Notes under the pieces: generated by a model
What the model was told of the DNA's origin: nothing
Databases searched by the model: none
The model's input: the letters and a program-made list of their open reading frames with translations, nothing else
From: Prevotella sp. CAG:755
GTDB taxonomy: Bacteria > Bacteroidota > Bacteroidia > Bacteroidales > Bacteroidaceae
Assembly (NCBI GenBank): GCA_000431275.1
Contig: HF989219.1
Location: 4,029-10,831 of the forward strand
Direction of reading: 5' to 3'
Length of the DNA stretch: 6,803 nucleotides
Part shown: one piece after another, positions 1 through 5,032 of the stretch
Numbering within the stretch: position 1 is the first letter of the stretch
Layout of the letters: every line of letters begins with the position of its first letter
Made by a program: the position numbers and the translations under genes

Positions 1-72
1 CGTCCCGACGGCGGCCTGCCTCTCGAATCCTTGGCTGTTATGGAATGAACGTCCGCTACCATGTGATACAAG
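1..72. other. left-edge segment with no supported gene
   Basis: This short stretch lies beyond the terminator-like hairpin that follows the lipoprotein gene. On the minus strand an ATG at 60-62 opens a frame that runs about 20 codons to the window edge without a stop. That is too short to support a gene, and I see no promoter box in front of it. No tRNA or repeat is recognisable. Confidence 0.4.
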
Positions 73-106
73 GAAGGCCGCCACGCTATGATGCGTGGCG
101 GCCTTC
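73..106 (-). terminator. strong hairpin closing the der-lipoprotein unit
   Basis: A perfect 14-bp inverted repeat (73-86 with 93-106) surrounds a 6-nt loop at 87-92. It begins 22 nt after the lipoprotein stop codon in the direction of transcription. The stem is very GC-rich with A/T pairs at its base. On the minus strand it is followed by a weak pyrimidine tract (CCTTGTATC) rather than a clean run of T. The position and stem strength support transcription termination, possibly in both directions. The poor T-tract leaves open that it is mainly an mRNA 3'-end stabiliser. Confidence 0.6.
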
Positions 107-128
107 TCCGTTCGGGGTGTCTTGGGGG

Positions 129-581
129 TTATTGCAGCCGCCAGCTTCGTCCGTCCCAGACCATGGGCTGCACGATTTCCTCAGTCGTGCTGTCGCCGTA
201 GGTCACGTCGAGGAATACGTTGGCTGCCACTGTGTCTTGCACGACGACGGTGCGTGCCACTTCGACACGGGCCAATCCGCCATTCGCGGCGGCTTCCTCG
301 CGGTAGTGCTGTTTGATGAGCGTTACCATCTGTTCGCGGTAGAACTCAGGCACGCTGTCGCACGATTCCATGCCGTCCACGAAGCCCGCATAGTCGCCCG
401 CGACGAGTTTGGCGTAGTAGGCCATGGCTGCATCTTGCGGTTGCTCGTGGCGGGGTGGCGCGTCGTTTTTTCCGCATGCTGCGACCGTCGTGGCAAGCAG
501 GGCGACAGAAATCACGAGGCCTGCGACTGAACGAACGGGACGGCTGGCAGGATTTCCGGGGACTGCGATCGTTTTCCTCAT
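129..581 (-). CDS. predicted lipoprotein, DUF4878/NTF2-like
   Basis: This 150-residue protein has an N-terminal export signal. A basic region containing R2, K3, R14 and R17 is followed by a hydrophobic stretch at about 19-35, then a lipobox-like V-A-A-C with the candidate lipidated cysteine at C36. I infer that it is exported and anchored in the envelope. The mature part (about residues 50-150) has a helix pair containing [14 protein letters not shown], then a strand-rich end finishing in WDGRSWRLQ. That layout resembles the small DUF4878 lipoproteins of Bacteroidetes, which have a cystatin/NTF2-like fold and unknown function. The family call is from memory of the pattern. The start is well supported: its ATG overlaps the der stop codon as ATGA, so translation is probably coupled to der. 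The n-region before the hydrophobic core is unusually long (about 18 residues), and the only obvious later start, a GTG at V23, would destroy the signal. No catalytic residues are evident. Confidence 0.75.
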   Translation of the reverse strand: MRKTIAVPGNPASRPVRSVAGLVISVALLATTVAACGKNDAPPRHEQPQDAAMAYYAKLVAGDYAGFVDGMESCDSVPEFYREQMVTLIKQHYREEAAANGGLARVEVARTVVVQDTVAANVFLDVTYGDSTTEEIVQPMVWDGRSWRLQ

Positions 582-1891
582 TTCTGACGGATGAAAATGT
601 GCATTGGTGTCCCTTTGAAATCCCAGCGCTCGCGGATTTTGTTTTCAAGGAAGCGCTTGTACGGTTCCTTGACGTATTGCGGCAGATTGGCGTAGAATAC
701 GAACGATGGGATTTGCGTGTCAGGCAGTTGCATGCAGTATTTTATCTTGATGTATTTCCCTTTGATCGAGGGGGGCGGATAGGCCTCGATGAGGGGCAGC
801 ATCTCTTCGTTGAGCTTTGACGTGGAGATGTGGCGCTTCCGGTTGAGGTAGACGTTCTTTGCCGTTTCGAGCACACGGAAGATGCGTTGTTTCGTCAGGG
901 CCGAGGCGAAGACGATGGGGAAGTCCGTGAAGGGCGCCATGCGGCTGCGGATGGTTTCCTCAAAGTGCTTCATGGCAGTCTGGCTCTTGTCGGTGGCGAT
1001 GTCCCACTTGTTGATGACTACCACGATGCTCTTGTGGTTGCGCTGTATGACTTGGAAGATGTTCATGTCCTGCGACTCGATGCCGCGGGTGGCGTCGATG
1101 AGAAGCAGGCAGACATCAGAGTTCTCGATGGCGCGGATGGAGCGCATCACGGAGTAGAACTCCAAGTCTTCGGTGACCTTGTTCTTCTTGCGGATGCCGG
1201 CCGTGTCGACGAGGTAGAAGTCGAAGCCGAACTTGTCGTAGCGGGTGAGGATGCTGTCGCGCGTGGTGCCGGCGATGTCGGTGACGATGTGGCGGTCTTC
1301 GCCGATGAAGGCGTTGATGAGGCTGCTCTTGCCCGCATTGGGACGCCCGACGACCGAGAAGCGGGGGATGTTGTCTTCCTCGCCGGCCTGCGCCTCGGGC
1401 GGGAGCTTGTCGAGGATGGCGTCGAGCAGGTCGCCCGTGCCGCTGCCCGTTGCGGCCGAGATGCAATATGGGTCGCCGAGGCCGAGGGTGTAGAATTCCG
1501 CCGAACCGTAGCGGTCGATGTTGTCGTCGGTCTTGTTGGCCACGAGGATGACTGGCGTCTTCGTGCGGCGCAGGATTTCGGCCACTTGTGTGTCGAGGTC
1601 AGTTACGCCGTTCTTCACGTCGACCACGAAGAGGATGACGTCGGCTTCTTCGGTAGCGATGAGCACCTGTTTGCGGATTTCCTCTTCAAAGATGTCGTCC
1701 GAGTTGACCACCCATCCGCCGGTGTCGACCAGCGAGATTTCGCGGCCGTTCCATTCCGTCTTTCCATATTGGCGGTCGCGCGTGGTGCCGGCTGTCTCGC
1801 TGACGATGGCCTGACGCGTGCCGGTGAGGCGGTTGAAAAGGGTCGATTTTCCTACATTGGGGCGGCCTACGATGGCTATCAGATTTCCCAT
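578..1891 (-). CDS. der: ribosome-associated GTPase Der (EngA)
   Basis: Der is an essential cytoplasmic GTPase with two consecutive GTP-binding domains that acts in late assembly of the 50S ribosomal subunit. The 437 residues match the family's usual length. In the first G domain G1 is GRPNVGKST (9-17), G2 GTTRD (35-39), G3 DTGG (56-59), G4 NKTD (119-122) and G5 SAATG (145-149). In the second, G1 is GRPNAGKSS (182-190), G2 GTTRD (208-212), G3 DTAG (229-232) and G4 NKWD (294-297). The C-terminal part from about 350 is the KH-like domain and ends in HIFIRQK. All nucleotide-binding motifs are intact. The ATG start places the first P-loop at residue 9, as expected, and an AAAGGA lies 8 nt upstream. 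The gene follows era after a 56-bp gap and overlaps the downstream lipoprotein gene by 4 bp. Two GTPases of ribosome assembly side by side suggest shared expression. Confidence 0.97.
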   Translation of the reverse strand: MGNLIAIVGRPNVGKSTLFNRLTGTRQAIVSETAGTTRDRQYGKTEWNGREISLVDTGGWVVNSDDIFEEEIRKQVLIATEEADVILFVVDVKNGVTDLDTQVAEILRRTKTPVILVANKTDDNIDRYGSAEFYTLGLGDPYCISAATGSGTGDLLDAILDKLPPEAQAGEEDNIPRFSVVGRPNAGKSSLINAFIGEDRHIVTDIAGTTRDSILTRYDKFGFDFYLVDTAGIRKKNKVTEDLEFYSVMRSIRAIENSDVCLLLIDATRGIESQDMNIFQVIQRNHKSIVVVINKWDIATDKSQTAMKHFEETIRSRMAPFTDFPIVFASALTKQRIFRVLETAKNVYLNRKRHISTSKLNEEMLPLIEAYPPPSIKGKYIKIKYCMQLPDTQIPSFVFYANLPQYVKEPYKRFLENKIRERWDFKGTPMHIFIRQK

Positions 1892-1899
1892 GGTTGTTG

Positions 1900-1905
1900 T
1901 CCTTT
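1900..1905 (-). promoter_or_regulatory. possible Shine-Dalgarno of der
   Basis: On the minus strand AAAGGA sits 8 nt before the der ATG, in a CA-rich leader. It is the only start in the window with a recognisable SD-like element; the leaders of rpmF, fabH and era show none. Bacteroidetes generally depend little on SD pairing, so the element may be fortuitous. Confidence 0.35.
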
Positions 1906-1947
1906 GTCGGAGGTCGGTCGTCCGGCTCCGGGTTATTGATATCGGTT

Positions 1948-2832
1948 TTATTCGGGGTTATACCCGTATGCGTTGAGGCGCTGGGTCGAGTTACGCCAAT
2001 CCTTGTCGACTTTCACGAAGAGTTCGAGGAAGATGTGTTTGCCGAAGAACTTTTCCATCTCTCGGCGTGACTCGGTGGCCACACGTTTGAGCGCTACGCC
2101 GCGGTGGCCGATTACAATGCCTTTTTGGCTCTCGCGTTCGACGTAGATGACGGCGTGGATGTGTATCTGCGTGTCGCTTTCCTTGAACTGCTCGACGACG
2201 ACTTCCACAGCGTAAGGAATTTCCTTGGCATAGTATAGCAAGATCTTCTCGCGGATGATTTCGGTCACGAAGAAGCGCGCCGGCTTGTCGGTCCACTGCT
2301 CCTTGCCGAAGTAAGGGGGCGATTCGGGCAGTAGTTGCTTGATGCGGTCGAGTACAGGGCTAATGTTGAATTTCGCCTTTGCCGAAATGGGGAAAATTTC
2401 GGCTTTTGGCAGTAGGCCGTGCCATTCGTCGACAAGTTTTTCCAGCCCTTTCTGGTCGGTCAGGTCTATCTTGTTGATGAGCAGCAGCACGGGGATGTCC
2501 ATCTGTTCGACCTTGGCGAGGAACTCCTCGTTCTTCTCTGCTTTCTCGACGACGTCCGTCACATAGAGCAGGACGTCGGCGTCCTTCAGCGCCGAGACGG
2601 AAAACGCCAGCATGGACTCCTGCAACTTGTAGTTCGGTTTCAGAACGCCTGGCGTGTCCGAGAAAACAATCTGGGCGTCGTCCGTGTTGACGATGCCCAT
2701 AATGCGGTGGCGCGTGGTCTGGGCTTTGAACGTGGCGATCGATATGCGCTCGCCGACGAGTAGGTTCATCAGCGTCGACTTGCCTACGTTCGGGTTTCCG
2801 ACGATGTTGACAAAACCGGCTTTATGGCTCAT
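1948..2832 (-). CDS. era: ribosome maturation GTPase Era
   Basis: Era binds the 3' end of 16S rRNA and helps mature the 30S subunit, coupling it to cell-cycle progression in species where it has been studied. The 294-residue product has G1 GNPNVGKST (12-20), G2 QTTRHR (38-43), G3 DTPG (59-62), G4 NKID (120-123) and G5 SAK (150-152). The RNA-binding KH domain follows, with its GxxG loop as GHRG (242-245), ending in VKVDKDWRN...GYNPE. The open frame continues upstream to 3201, but those 123 extra codons run out of frame through the 3' end of fabH and show no family resemblance. The ATG at 2832 puts the P-loop at residue 12, as in other Era proteins. The upstream 113-bp gap contains two hairpins, the nearer one followed by a T-tract, so some era transcription may be separately controlled. 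No Shine-Dalgarno sequence is visible. Confidence 0.96.
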   Translation of the reverse strand: MSHKAGFVNIVGNPNVGKSTLMNLLVGERISIATFKAQTTRHRIMGIVNTDDAQIVFSDTPGVLKPNYKLQESMLAFSVSALKDADVLLYVTDVVEKAEKNEEFLAKVEQMDIPVLLLINKIDLTDQKGLEKLVDEWHGLLPKAEIFPISAKAKFNISPVLDRIKQLLPESPPYFGKEQWTDKPARFFVTEIIREKILLYYAKEIPYAVEVVVEQFKESDTQIHIHAVIYVERESQKGIVIGHRGVALKRVATESRREMEKFFGKHIFLELFVKVDKDWRNSTQRLNAYGYNPE

Positions 2833-2859
2833 GGTGCTGTGGTTCGGAGTTTTACTTAA

Positions 2860-2893
2860 AAGAACGCACCTGTGCGGGGACGGATGCGTTCTT
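2860..2893 (-). terminator. hairpin plus T-tract between fabH and era
   Basis: A 9-bp perfect inverted repeat (2860-2868 with 2885-2893) encloses a 16-nt loop that can add a few bulged pairs. Read on the minus strand, its 3' arm runs into TTCTTTTAAGT, the signature of an intrinsic terminator. It ends only about 27 nt before the era ATG. Because era and der continue on the same strand, it may be a partial terminator or attenuator. I see no clear Bacteroidetes promoter between it and era. Confidence 0.55.
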
Positions 2894-2902
2894 ATAGGGA
2901 TG

Positions 2903-2937
2903 GGCGCGGGGCCTCCCGGCGAGGGGACAGCCGCGCC
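2903..2937 (-). other. GC-rich hairpin just after fabH stop
   Basis: A 7-bp stem (2903-2909 with 2931-2937, GGCGCGG/CCGCGCC) encloses a second small stem (2912-2915 with 2921-2924). It begins 8 nt after the fabH stop codon in the direction of transcription and has no T-tract of its own. It lies in tandem with the T-tailed hairpin at 2860-2893. It could protect the fabH 3' end or strengthen pausing before the following site. Confidence 0.4.
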
Positions 2938-2945
2938 GGTTCGGT

Positions 2946-3953
2946 TTATTTCTGCGGTGCGCCGTCGTAGCCCCACTTCATATAGGCCGCGCCCCAGGTG
3001 AAGCCTGCGCCGAAAGCCGTGAAGATGAGGTTGTCGCCTTTTTTGAGCTGCTTCTCGTAGTCCCAAAGGGCTAGGGGCAGGGTTCCGGCCGATGTGTTGC
3101 CGTAATGCTGGATGTTCAGCATGACTTTCTCCATCGGCAGTTCGAGACGATGGGCCACGGCCTCGATGATGCGGACGTTTGCTTGGTGCGGGATGACCCA
3201 CGCGATGTTGTCCTTGTTAAGGCCGTTGCGTTCGGCGATGAGTGCGCTGGCATCGCTCATGTTCGTGACGGCGAACTTGAAAACGGTGCGTCCCTCTTGG
3301 TGGAGGTAGTGCATGCGGTGGTCGATCGTGAAGTAGGATGGGCTGCACACGGAACCGCCAGCTTTCATGCAGAGGAAGGGGAGTCCTTTTCCGTCGGTAC
3401 GGAGGAACGAGTCTTTCCAGCCGAGGTCTTCCGTCGTGGGCTCTACGAGTACGGCGGCAGCGCCGTCGCCAAAGATGGGACAGGTGGCACGGTCCGTGTA
3501 GTCGACGACGCTCGACATCTTGTCAGCGCCACAGACGATGATGCGCTTGTAGCGGCCGCTCTGGATCATTCCGGCGGCTGCGTCCATGGCGAAGAGAAAG
3601 CCGCAGCAGGCGGCTTGCATGTCGATGGCAAAGGCGTTTTTCAGCCCGACGCGGCCGATGACGATGGACGACGTCGAGGGGAAATGATAGTCCGGGGTGG
3701 TCGTGGCGACGATGACGCAGTCAATCGAGTCGGGGTCGGCGCCTGTTTTCTGCAACAGCTGTTTTACGGCTTTACGGGCCATATAGCTTGTACCTAAGCC
3801 CTCCTCGTTGAGGATGCGGCGCTCTTTGACACCGATGCGGGTCATGATCCACTCGTCATTGGTGTCTACCATGCGCGACAGCTCGTCGTTTGTCAGGACG
3901 TACTCGGGGACGTAGCCGCCGATGCCGGTTATGACTGCATTGATTTTTTCCAT
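2946..3953 (-). CDS. fabH: 3-oxoacyl-ACP synthase III (KAS III)
   Basis: FabH condenses an acyl-CoA starter, typically acetyl- or branched short-chain CoA, with malonyl-ACP to begin type II fatty-acid synthesis in the cytoplasm. The 335-residue protein has the thiolase fold signature and the complete Cys-His-Asn triad: C116 in QAACCGF, H256 in IPHQAN and N286 in YGNTSAG. Other family landmarks are the N-terminal [21 protein letters not shown] (about 33-46) and FGDGAAAVL (about 161-169). The residue after the catalytic cysteine is another cysteine (C117). The start is an ATG at 3953 with no Shine-Dalgarno sequence. It lies between rpmF (96-bp gap with a T-tailed hairpin) and era (113-bp gap with two hairpins). 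Enterobacteria usually have plsX between rpmF and fabH; here there is no room for it. Starter specificity cannot be read from the sequence. Confidence 0.97.
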   Translation of the reverse strand: MEKINAVITGIGGYVPEYVLTNDELSRMVDTNDEWIMTRIGVKERRILNEEGLGTSYMARKAVKQLLQKTGADPDSIDCVIVATTTPDYHFPSTSSIVIGRVGLKNAFAIDMQAACCGFLFAMDAAAGMIQSGRYKRIIVCGADKMSSVVDYTDRATCPIFGDGAAAVLVEPTTEDLGWKDSFLRTDGKGLPFLCMKAGGSVCSPSYFTIDHRMHYLHQEGRTVFKFAVTNMSDASALIAERNGLNKDNIAWVIPHQANVRIIEAVAHRLELPMEKVMLNIQHYGNTSAGTLPLALWDYEKQLKKGDNLIFTAFGAGFTWGAAYMKWGYDGAPQK

Positions 3954-3989
3954 GGTGAGAATTCTTGTGACACTTTACTATTACCCAAA

Positions 3990-4017
3990 AAGGCTCACGG
4001 TGTTGACGATGAGCCTT
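3990..4017 (-). terminator. hairpin plus T5 tract after rpmF
   Basis: An 8-bp perfect inverted repeat (3990-3997 with 4010-4017, AAGGCTCA/TGAGCCTT) has a 12-nt loop and can add one wobble pair. On the minus strand the 3' arm continues as CCTTTTTGGG, giving a five-T tract. It begins 32 nt after the rpmF stop codon. This is the most canonical intrinsic terminator in the window and would favour a short yceD-rpmF transcript. Readthrough or an unseen promoter must supply fabH. Confidence 0.65.
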
Positions 4018-4049
4018 AGAGGGGATTTGTGCTAACTGGTAGCAACCGT

Positions 4050-4235
4050 TTATTCGGCCACTTCTTTCACGATGGCCAGCTTTCCGCGATAATAACCGCA
4101 GGAGGGGCAAACCGTGTGGTAGATGTGCCAAGCACCGCAGTTAGGACAGATGGCCAGCGTCGGAGCGACAGCCTTGTCGTGGGTTCTGCGTTTGAGTGTT
4201 CTGGTCTTTGATTGTCTTCTTTTAGGATGTGCCAT
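4050..4235 (-). CDS. rpmF: 50S ribosomal protein L32
   Basis: This 61-residue protein of the large ribosomal subunit begins MAHPKRRQSKTRT, the typical basic N-terminus of bacterial L32. It carries a zinc-ribbon with four cysteines in two pairs: C30-P-N-C33 and C43-P-S-C46. The zinc-binding (C+) form is therefore intact; I see no cysteine-free paralogue in this window. The length is normal. It follows the DUF177 gene by 33 bp, the classic conserved pairing, and the A-rich leader has no Shine-Dalgarno sequence. The hairpin with a T5 tract starting 32 nt after its stop may end most transcripts here, which would let L32 be made in excess of FabH. Confidence 0.97.
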   Translation of the reverse strand: MAHPKRRQSKTRTLKRRTHDKAVAPTLAICPNCGAWHIYHTVCPSCGYYRGKLAIVKEVAE

Positions 4236-4268
4236 TTCTGTTTATGCTTTTAGTTGTTAGTGCTGTTG

Positions 4269-4718
4269 TTATGCTTCGTCGTCTGTGGCGTGCAGGCGGC
4301 TGACTACATCGGGGTCGCAGTCGTTCACGTCGTGGACACGTTGAAGGGGAAGGGAGAGCTCGATGAGTTCGTAGAGTTCCCAAGCCGCATCATAATGGCC
4401 GCCGTCGAGCAGGGTGATGCGTTCGTCCGTGGCCTCACGGGCTGCCGGATCGTCTTTCAAAATCCGCGTTTCCTCTACCGCTACGGGCAGCACAAGGTCA
4501 TCCAAGCAGCGGTCGCACGTCACGGTGACTGTTCCGTGGATGGCATAGGCGGCTTCGTAGGTGTCTGTGCCAGTGTGACGCAGGGTCAGTTCTGCGTTGA
4601 TGTCGCCGCCTTTGATTTCATCCTGCTCCAAGTTGTGGAAAAACTCGTCGTCAAGATGGAATGTGCGGTGTAATGGAGCAGCCTTTACGCTTCGGGCGTT
4701 GATTTTGAAGTTATCCAT
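4269..4718 (-). CDS. YceD-like DUF177 protein
   Basis: This is a DUF177 (YceD) family protein, known in other bacteria and plastids for a role in 23S rRNA accumulation or processing and in L32 supply. It is nearly always encoded next to rpmF, as here. From the chosen start the product has 149 residues. Landmarks are HLDDEFFHNLE (about 21-31), the GTVTVTCDRCLD segment with C68 and C71 (62-73), AWELYELIELSLPL (about 112-125) and a late C134. The frame extends upstream to an ATG at 4766, but the extra 16 residues overlap a consensus Bacteroidetes promoter (TAACTTTG at 4736-4743). An mRNA from that promoter would not contain the upstream ATG. The ATG at 4718 begins MDNFKINARS, which matches where the domain normally begins. 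An ATG at 4727 is possible but would be nearly leaderless. The molecular function in Bacteroidetes is inferred from context. Confidence 0.88.
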   Translation of the reverse strand: MDNFKINARSVKAAPLHRTFHLDDEFFHNLEQDEIKGGDINAELTLRHTGTDTYEAAYAIHGTVTVTCDRCLDDLVLPVAVEETRILKDDPAAREATDERITLLDGGHYDAAWELYELIELSLPLQRVHDVNDCDPDVVSRLHATDDEA

Positions 4719-4735
4719 TTCAGACATAGCGGCTG

Positions 4736-4767
4736 CAAAGTTACTATTTTTTTGGATACTGGCCATA
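4736..4767 (-). promoter_or_regulatory. Bacteroidetes-type promoter for yceD-rpmF cluster
   Basis: On the minus strand TAACTTTG (4736-4743) is an exact match to the Bacteroidetes -7 consensus TAnnTTTG and is followed by CA, as is common. A TATG (4764-4767), one base off the -33 element TTTG, lies 20 bp upstream, within the expected 19-21 bp. The predicted start point is a few bases below 4736, giving a leader of roughly 10-15 nt before the ATG at 4718. By eye this is the only exact -7 box on the minus strand in the window, so it is probably the main promoter of the downstream cluster. Confidence 0.7.
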
Positions 4768-4890
4768 CTGCTTGTCTAAATCTTTCTTATTTCAGCATTT
4801 ATCTTCGTGGCGTGGCGGGCTGCCGCTGGCTGTGCCGTCGCGGTTGTGGGGAGCGTGTGGCTGCCGGGGCGTTCCCGCGGTCGGTGCGTT

Positions 4891-4922
4891 AGGGTTTTCT
4901 GTCGCCCTGACAGGGTTTTCTG
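4891..4922. repeat. 11-bp direct repeat, 21-bp period
   Basis: The sequence AGGGTTTTCTG occurs at 4891-4901 and again at 4912-4922. The 21-bp offset is about two helical turns. A 5-bp inverted repeat (CTGTC 4899-4903 with GACAG 4909-4913) lies between and overlaps both copies. The arrangement would suit a dimeric DNA-binding protein, but with only two copies it may be a simple duplication. Confidence 0.45.
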
Positions 4923-4953
4923 CCAGCCGTCCTGTCACGACGGAACGGCTGGC
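4922..4953 (-). terminator. 9-bp inverted repeat after helicase gene, possible terminator
   Basis: GCCAGCCGT (4922-4930) pairs perfectly with ACGGCTGGC (4945-4953) across a 14-nt loop. It starts about 80 nt after the helicase stop codon on the minus strand. No T-tract follows it (the minus strand continues AGAAAACCC), so it does not look like a standard intrinsic terminator. It is the best candidate 3'-end structure for the helicase mRNA and overlaps the end of the direct repeat. Confidence 0.35.
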
Positions 4954-5032
4954 TGTTCGCGCCGGTTGTCGGGTGTGGTGATGGGGGGCGGGACGGCGTA
5001 TGGCGGACGGGGCGGCCAGGGGCGTGCTTGCC

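Larger units (their letters stand above)
4768..5032. other. GC-rich gap between helicase gene and yceD promoter
   Basis: About 265 bp separate the helicase stop codon from the yceD promoter. The part at about 4808-5032 is very GC-rich and strongly G-biased on the plus strand. The 40 bases next to the promoter are AT-rich, like an upstream promoter region. Short open frames exist on the plus strand but have skewed, implausible composition (runs rich in Arg, Gly and Cys) and no recognisable domain. I see no tRNA. The only structure is the inverted repeat and direct repeat listed separately. It presumably contains the 3' end of the helicase mRNA. Confidence 0.5.

Noticed and set aside
15..40. 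A T-arm-like TCGAATC suggesting a tRNA end
   Set aside because: No matching 5-bp T stem, acceptor stem or anticodon arm can be formed on either strand around it.
1..62. A possible minus-strand CDS start (ATG at 60-62) running off the left edge
   Set aside because: Only about 20 codons are visible, with no promoter box and no recognisable protein. It cannot be told from chance.
45..530. A 161-codon plus-strand frame at the left edge
   Set aside because: It is antisense to the lipoprotein gene, which has a coupled start, signal peptide and terminator. It also reads through the hairpin at 73-106.
830..1939. A 369-codon open frame on the plus strand opposite der
   Set aside because: It is antisense to an unmistakable der gene. 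Its composition, rich in Asp, Val, Gly and Ala, is what the complement of a GC-rich gene gives. It has no domain and no promoter.
2833..3201. A 123-residue N-terminal extension of Era
   Set aside because: It overlaps fabH in another frame and crosses two hairpins. It has a low-complexity His/Arg/Pro sequence. The start at 2832 gives the normal Era length and P-loop position.
3105..3797. A 230-codon open frame on the plus strand opposite fabH
   Set aside because: It is the complement of the fabH coding sequence with the same biased composition, and it has no recognisable motif.
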